Positions 1 through 11,600 of a stretch of DNA of 64,000 bases are shown piece after piece. Position 1 is the first letter of the stretch, and every line of letters starts with the position of its first letter. Below the pieces are notes generated by a model. The model was given only the letters and a program-made list of their open reading frames with translations. It made no database searches and had not been told where the DNA came from. The stretch is from the NCBI GenBank assembly GCA_013398955.1, contig VWPU01009708.1, positions 186,001-250,000 on the forward strand. Direction: 5' to 3'. Made by a program: the position numbers and the translations under genes. The DNA comes from Callaeas wilsoni. Its lineage: Eukaryota > Chordata > Aves > Passeriformes > Callaeidae.

Positions 1-2974
1 CTTTAGAAATATTACAGTCAAACATTTTCTAGCTTTGATTGTAAAGAGAAAGTGTGAGGGATAAGAAATGCCCTTCCTTTCCCTATCACGTATTAAGTGC
101 AGCAAACCCAAAGCTCCAGTGGCTGTTATGATCCTGCCATGCAGCTTCCAGATCTTCCAGTTCTAGTGGTCTCCTTGCACTCTGGGCTCATTACTTCAAG
201 CTTCCTCTCCAACAAACAGGGTCAAACTTTCCTCTCTTTCCCAATGACATTAGTCTGCAGCTACTTCATAGATCTCCGTGACGTTCTGACAAGCTCCTAC
301 CATGTTGACCAAGAAGAAAAACTCCCTCCTGTAAATGATGTGAAAACATAAGTCACAGAGAAACAGAACATTAATTCCAGGTTCTGTTGAGGTCAACGGG
401 AGTTCTGTCACTGGTTTCAACAAAAGCAGGATTTGGTCCCCACACACTGAGTAAGCCCAGTGAAGTTAGTATATATCCATTTGGCAGGAGAACAAACCAA
501 CTTCTGCTTCCAGCTACCGCTACACAAATCCTTTTATTTCAATGTTATCCCACACTCCCTAATTCATTCTCAGGAGGTCTCTGACACAAGAATTTTTTTA
601 GAAGGCAGTGCTTAGTGGTACCTTGTGCTCATGGCTGGAATACACTTCATCTATTTCAACATTGGATTCACCTACTGTATTTTATGTGAGGAAGGAAAAA
701 TAATTTTAAATAGCCATCCTCTCCCTTCCTCTTTTCAGATGTAAGTGCTTGCAAACCTAAATAGAAACAGTAATGTATTTAACATGCTTCTGTGGTGTAT
801 CATTCATGGCAATGCTGTCAGCAGAATAATGTGAGATCTTTATGTTGACTGATATGTGAGAACTAAGAGACCTTAAATGGTGTTGTACTAATAGTTCAGC
901 AGTTTTTATGTAGAAGAAGATAGTATCTACGAAGAGTCATTTACAGGAGAAGCTGACTCTCTTTCTTGAACAAAACTCCCAAAATTGCTAGTTTTATGTT
1001 CCCTAAAATGAACTATCTGAATTCATCTGGGCTCTGAATTTTAACATCATTAACTATTCTGATAAAGCAGCGTTCTTCAACAGTGCTGGAAAAAATATAT
1101 TAACGGATAAAATCATTTGGCCTAAAGTGCTCAACTAGTCATTAATTGATTATTCTGTTTCTCTAGTTCTATTTGACAGCTGATCCTTTCCTGAAAGGAA
1201 ATGAACCTTGAAGGAATACTGCAAATTTAATTGCGCCATTTAGTGACTCCTGGCAAAATCCAAGTGGCAAATTCTTAATATCACTGAGTTCTCAGTCTTT
1301 AGAGGTGCCCATAGCACAGTTTTAAATGATCTGTTAGCTACACAAACATTTATTTGAACATGTTGCAAATTTAAGACTAGTAGATAACAACAAAACATTT
1401 TTTCCTTTGTATTCTGTTGGTGCCACCAGTTACACTGTGATCTGCAGCGTGCTCCTGGGACCAGGATCAGCACGATGGCAGCTCCCTCCTTGACACCATA
1501 TGCAATACTTGATGTATTTATTTTAAAGAAAGACAGACTGATGTCTGTAGTATGGGAAAAATGGGTAGAATGAGAAGTGTAAAAGTGAGTCATCTACTGC
1601 ATTCATGGACTAGTTCAATCTATTCCGTGAAAAATTTGAGTAAGATTATGTAAAAACTGTCTTAATTCTCTACTCCATCTTTTTTTGTTCTTTATGTATT
1701 TATTTGAATCTCAGAATAAGATACTAATATGTCTAAGGGGCATGCAGAGAGACTGTTTTACAAAGAGTTTAACACCATGCCTGTAGAACCTCAGTTTACT
1801 AATATCCATAATTTTGGGATCTGAATATCACTAAGCTCAAGATATCAAGTCCTGATTTAAGTTCAATTAATTCCTACAAGCAGATTGACTTTTATTCTCT
1901 GTATGCAGTAGTGGACATAGAATGCAAAGATGTAATGCTAAGTAAGCTCAGTTCCAAGCATAAGAAGGTACCCACATATTGAAAAGGTCTAGAAGGTTTT
2001 GGTCTTTTCAGTAATGGGAAATACCAATGAAAGAGAATAAAAACTTTCTTTGAAATCTCTTAATGGAGGTAAAACAAGTTGCATATACAGTCAGTCCAAA
2101 TTTATCAAAATCCGTGTCTTTATGTGTTGAAGGGGAATTCTGAGGAGAAAAGAAAGCATTGGAGTGCTAGAAAGCAATTGAAATTATTAGATTAATATGC
2201 TGTCAAAGCTGATTCTGTCAAAAAAACCCCAGTTCACAGTATGCTACAGTAATTCTGCAGACAAAAGGAAAACATTTGTAGTTCAGTGTTTTTCTGAGGA
2301 AAAAAAATGCTGTGTTTGATGATGATTAATACCTAGCATATATTTGGCAGACTAATCTTGATCGTTTTTTCCTCCAGCAGCTCACAATCATCTCCCTCAG
2401 GGATGTGTATGTCAGCACATTACCTAATGATAATCTGATAGCTGAATCTGCTGTTAAATAAAATCTGTAACATGACAAAGTGCCCACTTTTTATATGTTT
2501 ATGCATCTGTAAGTGTTACAGGGGGCAGATCTCCAAGTAAGTTCGGAAAAAGGAGGAGCTAAAGAATGCTGTGTGATGAGTAGAAATAAAATGGACACAG
2601 AGCAGTGAATAATGGAATGAAACGACGTGGGAGATTTGTCCTCATAAGCTGGTCCTTCCAAGAAACAGAGGGGGAGGGGGTGGAGATTAGTGAGGACATC
2701 GGAAAATTCAACTTCCAAATGGTCTTGGATGCTTCTCAAGGGAAATAAGGAGCTGCAAATAGATGTGAGGACAAATGGCCACAAGTCTACAGGACTTTTT
2801 TTCCCCGTCAGGAAATGATGGAATATTATTTTTGGGCAGCAGGCCAGAACAGTTCTTACCACAGCCAGTTCTAAGCAACTGAGGTATAGGGTTGGGAGTG
2901 TAAATGCAGAGATGTCAGAAAAATTAAAGAAAATTACCACAATATACAACTGCAAGTCAGTCTCCTTTTCTGAG
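1..2974. other. Gene-free AT-rich stretch
   Basis: No open frame here resembles a protein. The longest (minus strand, 2491-2991, 166 codons) runs up to the border of the CR1 copy that begins near 2975 and has no recognisable domain. The sequence is AT-rich with very few CpGs, as expected of bird intergenic or intronic DNA. The only recognisable item is the short ancient-repeat motif at 371-440. The part from about 2500 to 2974 is purine-biased on the plus strand and could be further, more diverged CR1 sequence, but I could not align it to the LINE from memory. Confidence 0.7.
371..440 (+). repeat. Ancient amniote interspersed-repeat fragment
   Basis: The segment reads like a widespread motif of old amniote repeats: a core resembling GAAGTCAATGGGAGTT, then a near-mirror of it, then a phrase like GCAGGATTTGG. 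In this copy the pieces are GAGGTCAACGGGAGTT, TGGTTTCAACAAAAG and CAGGATTTGG in the expected order and spacing. I believe this motif belongs to 3' regions of old CR1/L3-type elements but cannot name the family. Divergence is high, so the insertion would predate modern birds. Confidence 0.4.
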
Positions 2975-3997
2975 TATCCAGGAATCAGCAAGGGAAGACG
3001 GTCTACTGGACCTCACACTTAGAAACAAGGAAGAACTGCTCAGGGGTTGAAGGTTGGGGTCAACCTTGTTGCAGTGACCACAAGATGGTAGAGTTCAAGA
3101 TCCTCTAAGAAGGAAACAAGGCAAAAAAGCGGGACTTCAGATGAGCACACAATTTTCCTCCGGGATCTACCTGAGAGAAAATGCCATGGCAGACAGTCCT
3201 GGAGAGAGGGAAGACCTGGGACTAATCTCTCCAAGCCTTGGTCTGTCCTGACAAGACAACAATCAAACGTGGATCCCACATGGATGAATAAGATGACGCT
3301 GATGCCTTCAACATGAAAATAAAACATGAAAGAGGTAGAAGTAGGGATAGGTGACTCAGATGGAATAAAGACACTGTTTGAATGTGCAGGGATCAGGTGA
3401 GGAAAATCAAACTACCAGGCTGAACTTGAGACAGTAAAGTGTCCCTGCAGCAAAAAAAGCCAACAATACCCCGGGTTACATCAGCAAGAGTGTTGCCAAC
3501 AAGATGAAGAGAAGTGATACTTCCCCTCCGCTGAGGAGTGGTGAGGTCACATCTGCAGTGCTGTACCCAGCTCTGGGCTTATTGGCACAAGCGAGACATA
3601 CTGAGTTCATCAAACTCCATGAAAAAATTGGAGCATCTGTCGTACAAAAAGGGTGAGCTAACTGGAACTGTTCAGCCTGGAAAAAAAGAATGTCTCAGGA
3701 GAACCTTTGCCAATATGGGACAATCTTACCCAACAGAAGATAATAAAGAAGACTGGTCTGACTCTCTCATACAGAAAATTCCATTTAAATAGAAGATTTT
3801 TACGGTAAGAGAAACCATTCACTGGTTGCCCAGAGAGGTTGTTGAGTCTCTTTCCTTGAAGACTCAAAACTCTACTGGAAACAGCCCTGAGCAACATCCT
3901 GTACTGACCTTACCTTGAACAGAGAGGGTGAAGTGGATGATCTCCAGAAGTGCCTTCCAACCTGAACTGTGAATGTTTTTCTGTTCTGTGATTCTGC
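2975..3997 (+). mobile_element. CR1 LINE, old copy with internal deletion
   Basis: This is a degenerate CR1 (chicken repeat 1) non-LTR retrotransposon in plus orientation. Positions 2975-3440 match, from memory, the CR1 ORF2 stretch between endonuclease and reverse transcriptase, for example CTGGACCTCACACTT, AACAAGGAAGAACTG and the later GTGCAGGGATCAGGTGAGG. Around 3440-3455 the copy jumps to the far 3' part of the element (CCAACAATACCCCGGGTT, then GAGGTCACATCTGCAGTGC). It continues through the usual 3' region: CTGTTCAGCCTGGA near 3668, GTTGCCCAGAGAGG near 3827, CTTCCAACCTGAACTGTG near 3954 and a terminal ATTCTG at 3991-3996. Most of the reverse transcriptase is missing and the frame is full of stops, so it is dead. 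CR1 copies normally truncate from the 5' end, so the internal gap is a later deletion or two abutting insertions. The 5' limit is uncertain. Confidence 0.8.
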
Positions 3998-4343
3998 TGT
4001 AGCAAACATTTAATTTTTTTTCAAGTTTTGAATCCTTATTTACAGAGGTACTGCAACACAGCTGCTGCAAAAGAGATACAAATACAGAGAAAATAAGCAG
4101 AAAATTATGCTGTAACCTGTTTCTCTTAAAAAAACCAGAATGGATTTATATTTAATAATGAAATGAAGCAGCACCACTCTCTGAAGCAAATTTGGGTGAT
4201 TTTGTAACACACAATAAAAATGAAGGAGAAAAATCTAGAGTATCCAAAATCAATCAAATCAAGAAAGTTTCAAATGTAATTTTTGGAGCCTGATCTATAA
4301 AATCCTGAAAATGAACCATGTCTTGTACAAATGTGTATAAAGG

Positions 4344-4359
4344 GAGAGAGAGAGAGAGA
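4344..4359 (+). repeat. (GA)n microsatellite
   Basis: Eight uninterrupted GA dinucleotides. The tract is short and would be only mildly polymorphic. Confidence 0.9.
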
Positions 4360-6471
4360 TTAAAAGGGAATGAGGCATCTCCAGTTGCACAGTGTGTTCG
4401 TGCTCTGGGGACAGCTTGCAGATTCAAATGAATCTCAGTGAAGGAGGGAAGCCAAGCTGTTGGAAGAGTGATGCACATCCTCTGGCACAAGAAACACTCC
4501 ATAGAAAGCACTTGCTTCTAGTGTTGTCTGATGAGAATGGACAATCAGAGCATCACTCAGCACACTGAGAACAGCCCCACAGCACTAATCATCACCGGGA
4601 ACATCCAAGCTCTTGTCACCATCCACAAAGGCATGGGGAGAGTTTGCAGAAAGATTTTATGTAGCTAAACAAAATGTGGCCTGACGCAGTATTAATCAAC
4701 CACTGAATGTCATCACCAAGGGAAAAAATAAAACCCTAAAAGAAAATGGGTTTCTTTGATTGTTTGGTTTGAGGGTATTCCCTTCTTCTTCCTTTTCAGT
4801 ATTTATGGAGTAATTTTTCATACAACATCAGTTTGTCTTACATTTTTCTTTCAAATCATTGGGAAAAGATGTTTTTTCTATTCAGCTATAATAATCCAGA
4901 TCCTCCTGACAAAAACATTGAAGAAAAACAAAATCACAATCAGAAGAGAAACTCTTTTTGATCTCCTTCCAAAGCACAGCTCTTCAGATAAAATCTTAAT
5001 TCTCTATACCATATACCATATTCACCAAAATTATATGAATTACAGCTAGATACTGTTTGCTTATAGCGGAACATAGATTTGGCAGTTATAAGTTTAATGT
5101 TTGGAAAACTACTTAAGAAATGCATTTTAGAAGTTATTGCTTTCAGAAGCAAAAAGGTACTGATCCACCTACCTATAAAATCTAATATTAGAAAATACTT
5201 GGCCAGTTTGAAGTTGTTTCTTTGTCCTGAAACGGCTTAGGAAGTTAAAAACTCTAAAGCATTCCTTTAGAACAAACCCCAAAATGTTAAAGCTTCTCAC
5301 AGAAACGTAGAGTGCCTCATACGGGGATAGGTCCAAGCGGACAGGATATTTGTCCAGATGGAAAATTCTCCCATTTGAGGTTAAAGCACAAATGTCATTT
5401 AAAAATGACTATGCCACAGTACTTTGGTGTTTCTCCCTCTTTCCAGAACTGAGAGATGCTCAGGAATACAAATAAATGAGTTACTGTTCAATAAATTATT
5501 TAAACTTTTTGGTATCTCCTGGACAGTTTTTGCCTAGAGTCTTCTGAAAAAAAATCCCTGTTTTGGCTATTGGTTATCTATTTGTAAGAGCAAGTAAAGT
5601 ACAGAGGGGGAAAAAGCGTGCAAAGCTATGGACATTTCATTATTTTAGAAACTATTCTAACATACTCATCACTGTGGTATTTGTCTGGACCAGAAAAAGG
5701 GGAAAAAAAAGAAAAATACAAAAAACAGAAGAGACCTCAATGAAGGGAAAGAAGGCAGTGGTAGAACTCCTAATGAAAATAAGGGCTGCAGTATGGGTGG
5801 CTTAATCATGCATCCTCCATTACAATTCATGGAAAATTCTATGCCAAAATCTTCTAGCTTTCACTTAAAACCTTCATTACTGAATAATGCCTTTCACATA
5901 GCCATTCTTGTTTGCTCATTCATGCTTTGGAAAGCATCTACCTCTAAGAAATTGCAAAGGTATTTCTCTGGGCATGACAACAGACTTTGATGTTAAATCA
6001 TTACTGGATTTAGACATCAAGAAAAATGTTTCGAAATTATTTTTCTTACAGTACAAATTTCTCTGTTTCAATGTGCAAACAATGAACAAACATTTGTTCT
6101 TTCTCAGCTGCTGCAAATTTTCTGAATGAAACATGCAGTTTCTTCAGACAATCTTATACAACAGAGTCTTTCTTTGGAGAGTCTCAGGCCCCCTTAAAAA
6201 CCTGATTCTCTGTGAGTTAAACCTTGGATTCATTTATCAAGCAGTGAATACATGAACAACAAGGGGTGGGAAGCCATTTATCAGCATCCTGGTAAGTTTT
6301 GCAAATCAAGACTAATCATGTCTAGAACTCGACAAGAGAATCAAATACAATATCATTATTTTTGTGAAACACCTTGAAGTTTTCTTGATGTTCAAGGTGG
6401 GGCTTTGCTGCAGAATGAGACTCAACTCTAATTACAGCCTAGTGCACAGCCAGGCAAATCATTCAACTGAG

Positions 6472-6489
6472 CTTTGAGAGCTCTCAAAG
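6472..6489. repeat. Perfect 18-bp palindrome
   Basis: CTTTGAGAGCTCTCAAAG is its own reverse complement with no spacer. Each half begins with CTTTGA, the core recognised by TCF/LEF factors, in inverted arrangement. The flanks hold CTAATTAC about 45 bp upstream and CATTAATC about 5 bp downstream, both homeodomain-type cores. Whether the palindrome works as a paired binding site or is chance cannot be told from sequence. Confidence 0.75.
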
Positions 6490-8316
6490 TGGCTCATTAA
6501 TCTCAGCTGATCCCAAACTAGACATCTAAGGCTCAAACCAGACACCCATGCAAAAGTTTTAGAGCAGTTTTTTTCTCTCTGCCTCGCTGTGCAGAGGTTT
6601 AAACATTTCCATATCAAATTATATCAGCATTACAGGTCTTCCGATGTAATTTGGAACAGTATTTGTGCCGGGTGTAGAATTGAATACAGCAAAAATGAAG
6701 ACACATTTTCTAAAGTACAGTATCAAAGAAACTGCTAGTGAGCCTCCACTGAAACTGCAAATGAATATTTTTGAGGACAGAAAAGTATTAGAGTGGAAAT
6801 AAGAACAGTACATGAAAATCAAATGTAAGAAGACATTTTGTATTTTGATACAAACAACAAGTGCAGGAGGATTTGTGTAAATCTAAACCCCAAACAAATC
6901 CCTCAGATCCACCTAGAGAGCTTTTTCCAGGTGATTAACCCGGCAATACTCTTTCCACTTTCACAAAACGCTTAAACTGGTGAGTACATGGGACTGAATC
7001 AGGAACTAGGGGATGGGGTACAGGCCATAGGACACAAAAGTTTCCTTGAGACTTTCACACTGCAAAGAGAAGGGACGGATAATTCAGCACATTAACAGAT
7101 GCTGCCGTGGAGGAGGGAGGTTTTGTCTCCTGGATCTCAGAACCAGCATGCAAAGAAATGGAAGAAAGATTGTTGCTTCCTCTCCAGATAGGATCTGCGC
7201 TTCCTATGGAGAAGTGCATAAAAAGGGATGGAGGCAGTGGAGTTCTCTTACCCAACAGCCTCTCCCTCAGATGAGCTTTCTTAAAGAAAATGCCAAATTC
7301 TCTGCAAAAGCAGAGGGCTCAGTCTGCAACAACAAACTGCTTCTCATGTCATCCTGAATCAGCCCTTGGGCCTCTTTCCTGAACAATTTCACAGCACATT
7401 GCTGTGAGATTTGTGGAAAGCAAGGAGAGCTTTGCTGACTGCCTCCTTCCCTTGTAACCTGAGCCAGAAGGGAGTACAGAGCTGATTATTAATTGTGTGA
7501 TGTGCTGAAAACACATTTTTAAACCTCTTCCATAAGTACCATTTGCAAACTTGCAAGGACAGAAAAACCCTCTGCTTTCCCACAGCAGGTCATATTTTAG
7601 GTGAAGGGGAGTTTCCAAGGCTCTGAATGAGTCAGACAAACAGCGAGTGGCCATGAGATTGTGCACGTGTCTCATACCCGCTGTGTTTCTTTCCCCTTCA
7701 GAAAAAGAGGCCTGTATTTTCACAGGCTGACAGATTTTAAGGAGTATGAGAGAAGGGAAAGGCATAGCAGTTTATCTCCCAAAATCTTGTGCTTTCCCAG
7801 TATTCAGGAGAGGGTTACAGACAAGCACTGCATTGATTCACTGTAGTTTTTATGCACATAAATATATGTTAGTCTTGATTAAAGGCATCAACATTGAGCA
7901 AAATGAATATGTTATTTATCAGAAAGCCTTATTCTTCCTGTTACCTGCACTCAGAGAACAGCAGCACAACTATTAAATCTTCCTCTGAACACGTGTGCTG
8001 GATCACGCTTTCCTAACCACAGCAGGAGATCGATTTGTGCCCTTAAAAAAATAGTTACCTTCCTTATCTTAGCTTGAATATCCTACAGCATTATGAATGA
8101 TCTTAATTACACAGCTCTCCTTACACAGGGGTTCATGAATATGAAGTAGTCTGATTAAAGCAGCACTGAAGTTCCATACACATTCATCTGGAGGTGGCTC
8201 CATCTGAGTTCATGGACTTGCAACAGGGCTCAGCTCTGCCTGCTGTGCCAGAGCACTGCCTCACATCATGCATACAACCAGCAACTAGATGATGAAGTGA
8301 CGTGGTAAAAAGGAGA

Positions 8317-8670
8317 TTTAGCTGTGGATGCTGAAATGCTGTTAGCAGGGACATTTTCTCTTCTTGCATTCATTCTGTGAGAACTTTTCCTTTGCTGTGT
8401 AAGCTATGTAAACAATAAATAAAGTTTTTGTAAATAACGTTCATATCTGGTATCTTCTAACCTTGTATACATTATATTAAGAAAAAACATTGCTAAGTTG
8501 GTGTCTGAGACTTTGACCAATCACCCTAGGAGAAATGTGACCACTGTTCAATTGCTTTATGGAACTAGAATATATAAACGGTATTGTAAATTTAATAAAT
8601 AATTCATTCCTCGCTCTGGACTCCTGCCTCACTGCATCTCTGAACCCCTGCTTGGAAGCCCACATTTAGC
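8317..8670 (+). mobile_element. Solo LTR of an endogenous retrovirus with target-site duplication
   Basis: The LTR occupies 8323-8664 (342 bp). It begins TGTGGATG and ends GCCCACA, so the ends form the expected inverted repeat (TGTGG/CCACA) with terminal TG and CA. It is bracketed by the identical 6-bp direct repeat TTTAGC at 8317-8322 and 8665-8670. Inside, in the right order for a plus-strand LTR, are a CCAAT box (8517-8521), a TATATAAA box (8571-8578) and a polyadenylation signal AATAAA (8594-8599), followed by about 65 bp that would be R/U5. A 6-bp duplication is typical of alpha- and betaretrovirus-like (class II) ERVs. No internal retroviral sequence or second LTR is nearby, so this is a recombination-derived solo LTR. 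I cannot name the family. Its promoter and poly(A) signals look intact. Confidence 0.85.
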
Positions 8671-11600
8671 TTTCTGGGGTGAAGCAGGGTGAGCGTCGTG
8701 TTACAGCTACGAAGAACCATACGTGAGGTAGCTGGAGGGAGAGCAGTGACACTGGAACAAAATAGCCCTGCTTTCACTGAGCCTGAAGTCCCAGCTGCTC
8801 TTTATTCTATGTTTCCTCCTTAAGCAGCTCAATGATTGTCGTGCACATCTTGCCAAAGCCAGCCATGACATTCCCAGTCTCAGAGTGGAGCATGCCAGGA
8901 CCCCATCCAGTGTGGCACGAGGACTCCTCTGGGCTCTGAGTCCCAGCCTGCTCCTGGCAGCATCTGCTGCTCCCACTGTCCCAGAACAACCCTTCTGGCT
9001 GATGCTACCATGCCTGCCCTGCCCAATGCTGGAGCAAGAGAGAAAGAGCAGAGGGGATGTGGCAGACCTCCACCTGTGGCCAAAAGGTAATGTGTTTGAC
9101 ATGGAAATAATTAATCTTTCAAGAGGTAACAAGTATAAGAACTGTTCTTCTGCCAGCAAACTTCCAGGGAGCAGCTGTGGTGGGACAAACGAGGATTTGA
9201 TGTGAGCTACGGACAACCAAGGAGCAAAAAAGGAAGGCAAAAGTTCAGACTATCATTTTTGGTGGCAGCAGCTTCACAGTGAACAAGAGTCAGAATGATC
9301 TTAGTCACAGCAACCAAACGAGGACCATAAACTCTCTGGAAGGACAACAAAAATGGCCTTGCTGAGTATGGGAAGAAGCAAACCTAAAACACAATATTCT
9401 GTTTCTGAGTGACACAGAGAGCAAAGGCAGATGTCTGAGGATCAAGTGTTAGATCTTCCAGCAAATCTGGCATGTTTGTTAAATGGATTGTTATGACTCT
9501 TGATTTTGGCAGCCAATTTTATCTGATTTTTATAGTAAGCCAGAGACCTCCCAAGCGCAAAAGCTGAGCAAGAGATCAGATATGAAATGGTTTTTTTCCC
9601 CAAACTGAGCTTCAACACCAATCAGTTTTATATGTTCTACTTTCAAGTGCCAAAAAATTTTTAACACTAGTAAGTCAGGGCTCCAACAGCAAGCTCAGCT
9701 CTGGGTATTGAAATGGGGAGTTTCTCATGTGAAAAAAACACCCTGGATACTGTGAATTGGGAAGCCTTCTCAGCTAAGAAGAAATTTCTTTAAATGTCAT
9801 TTCTATGGAAGAATTATGTAACAGTACTTTTCATCTATGTTATTGATAACAGCTACTTAACACTGTCAGAATGGAAAATAAATTGAGTTATGGTTCTCTG
9901 TGTCCTAATGAGGAAATACAGAGACATGTATTTGTCATGTACCCAAAAAGCAGCTGACCTGAAAGAGAAGAATTCTCATCTTGCTCTTTGTGGTATGTGC
10001 ATGGCTTTTAACCTCTGGGAAAGGGATGAACCATATCTAAAAAAAAAATGTTATTAAAGTGGACACCAAATCTTTGGTAATAAAATCTGTCTCTGGGAAG
10101 CGCAGAGCAGCTTGTTATGAATTATCATTTCCTTGCTTCTTTAGCATTACGCACCATGTGAATTGTGTTCTAATTTCACAGAAAGTTTTATCTGTTTGTA
10201 TAAAAGGGATGGGGAGAAAACAGTGTTACGCATGCCTCAAAAATCTGAAACTGCCATGCCCAATAAATCACAGCATTTTTGAAATTGATTACTATTGTTC
10301 CAAACTTATCCCTTCTCCTTTCTGTAATGAGAAATGTACTTGTACTTGGTATTTTCATGGCTGAGCAAGAGCCCTGGGGACACGTACAACTTTCCTACTT
10401 ATGTAGGTATTTTAACACCAAGAGAAGTTAATAATCTTTTGACAGAACAATGACCTGCCATAACATTACTGGGAGGGCTCAGCTTCAGGCCTTATGAAGG
10501 AATTATATTTTTCCTGGCCTTGGAATCAATTGTTTACTTTTGAAGGGAAGAAAGTAAAACCTGCTTCCAAAAGTTAAAAAAAATGCAACAAAATAAAACT
10601 GAATAAAATCAAATATGATATGAACATACTTAGAGCACCCAAAATCCCCTGACTCCGTCCTGCTGTTCTGAACAGTGCCAAAGAGGGGATGGAGAAAGGT
10701 GCATTTCTATTTTACTGCCAGCTTGTAGGGCTGGGCACTGTGCCACGTCCATCACAGGTACTGATCCAAGGAGCAGCTCCCCCCTGACCTGAGAAAGTCC
10801 AGAAACATTTCCCGTGGGGAAATCCTCAAACACTACACTCTCAAGGAGCATACAGCTGTCACCAGAGCAAGAAGAGACACGGAAGAGAGACAAAGAGAAG
10901 GGCAAGAAACTGTGAGAAGAGAAAGAGAACACAGAGTTAGGATGCAAGTTCAGAATCTGTCCAGATGTTCAGAAATGACAGTGGACTGGGATCTGCAGCT
11001 AGTTTGCATTCCCACAGAAAGTGAATAAATCAGCTCCAGCACTCAAAAAACTCATCCTTCCTCCTCCCAGAACTCCTTTCAGAGTTGTCACGTTTCTGTG
11101 TTCCCTTTGCTTCACCAGCCTGACTTTCCTGTTCCCTCTCATCTAATCTGGTGCCAGACTCTTCCCCGTGTCTCCCTATCTGCTAGCACGAGCAGCTTGT
11201 ATCCGTCTCCTGCCTTATCCTTCAGCTACTCTCCGTCTCACTGCTGTGTACGGAGCTCGAGACATCCCTCGCAAATACAGAACATGAAACAGAAACTTGA
11301 GCTCTGTGGAGGCCTGTTTGTTTTGGCTGTCGCTGTAGTTTTTATTAATAAATGCCTCCTGGTAGACTAGACTCCATTTATCATGACATATGTTATCTAG
11401 CTTATGTTCTTATACAGTATTTATTACAAAATTTAAGTTGAGCATAAAACTATTCCTCTCTCTTCCCAGGCAGTGAGAAGGGTGGTTATGTTATTTTAAT
11501 GAATTTGCTTGTCTTATGTTATTATTGAGAAGCCTTGGTTAAGGAAGTGATCCTTGTGTTTCATTTTGAAAATGTGAATTTTGTGGTTTCTGTGGTCCTT

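Larger units (their letters stand above)
4000..8316. other. Gene-free unique stretch
   Basis: Nothing protein-coding is visible. The open frames are short (at most about 138 codons), overlap on both strands and lack similarity to any family I know. The stretch holds a GA microsatellite (4344-4359) and a perfect 18-bp palindrome (6472-6489) in a block with several homeodomain-type AATTA/ATTAAT cores (about 6420-6530). It otherwise reads as AT-rich unique sequence. Confidence 0.65.

Noticed and set aside
8707..9240. Minus-strand open frame of 177 codons after the solo LTR
   Set aside because: Frames are open on both strands of the same GC-richer DNA, and the product has no domain and no splice or start support. 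It is also outside the LTR, so not ERV coding sequence.
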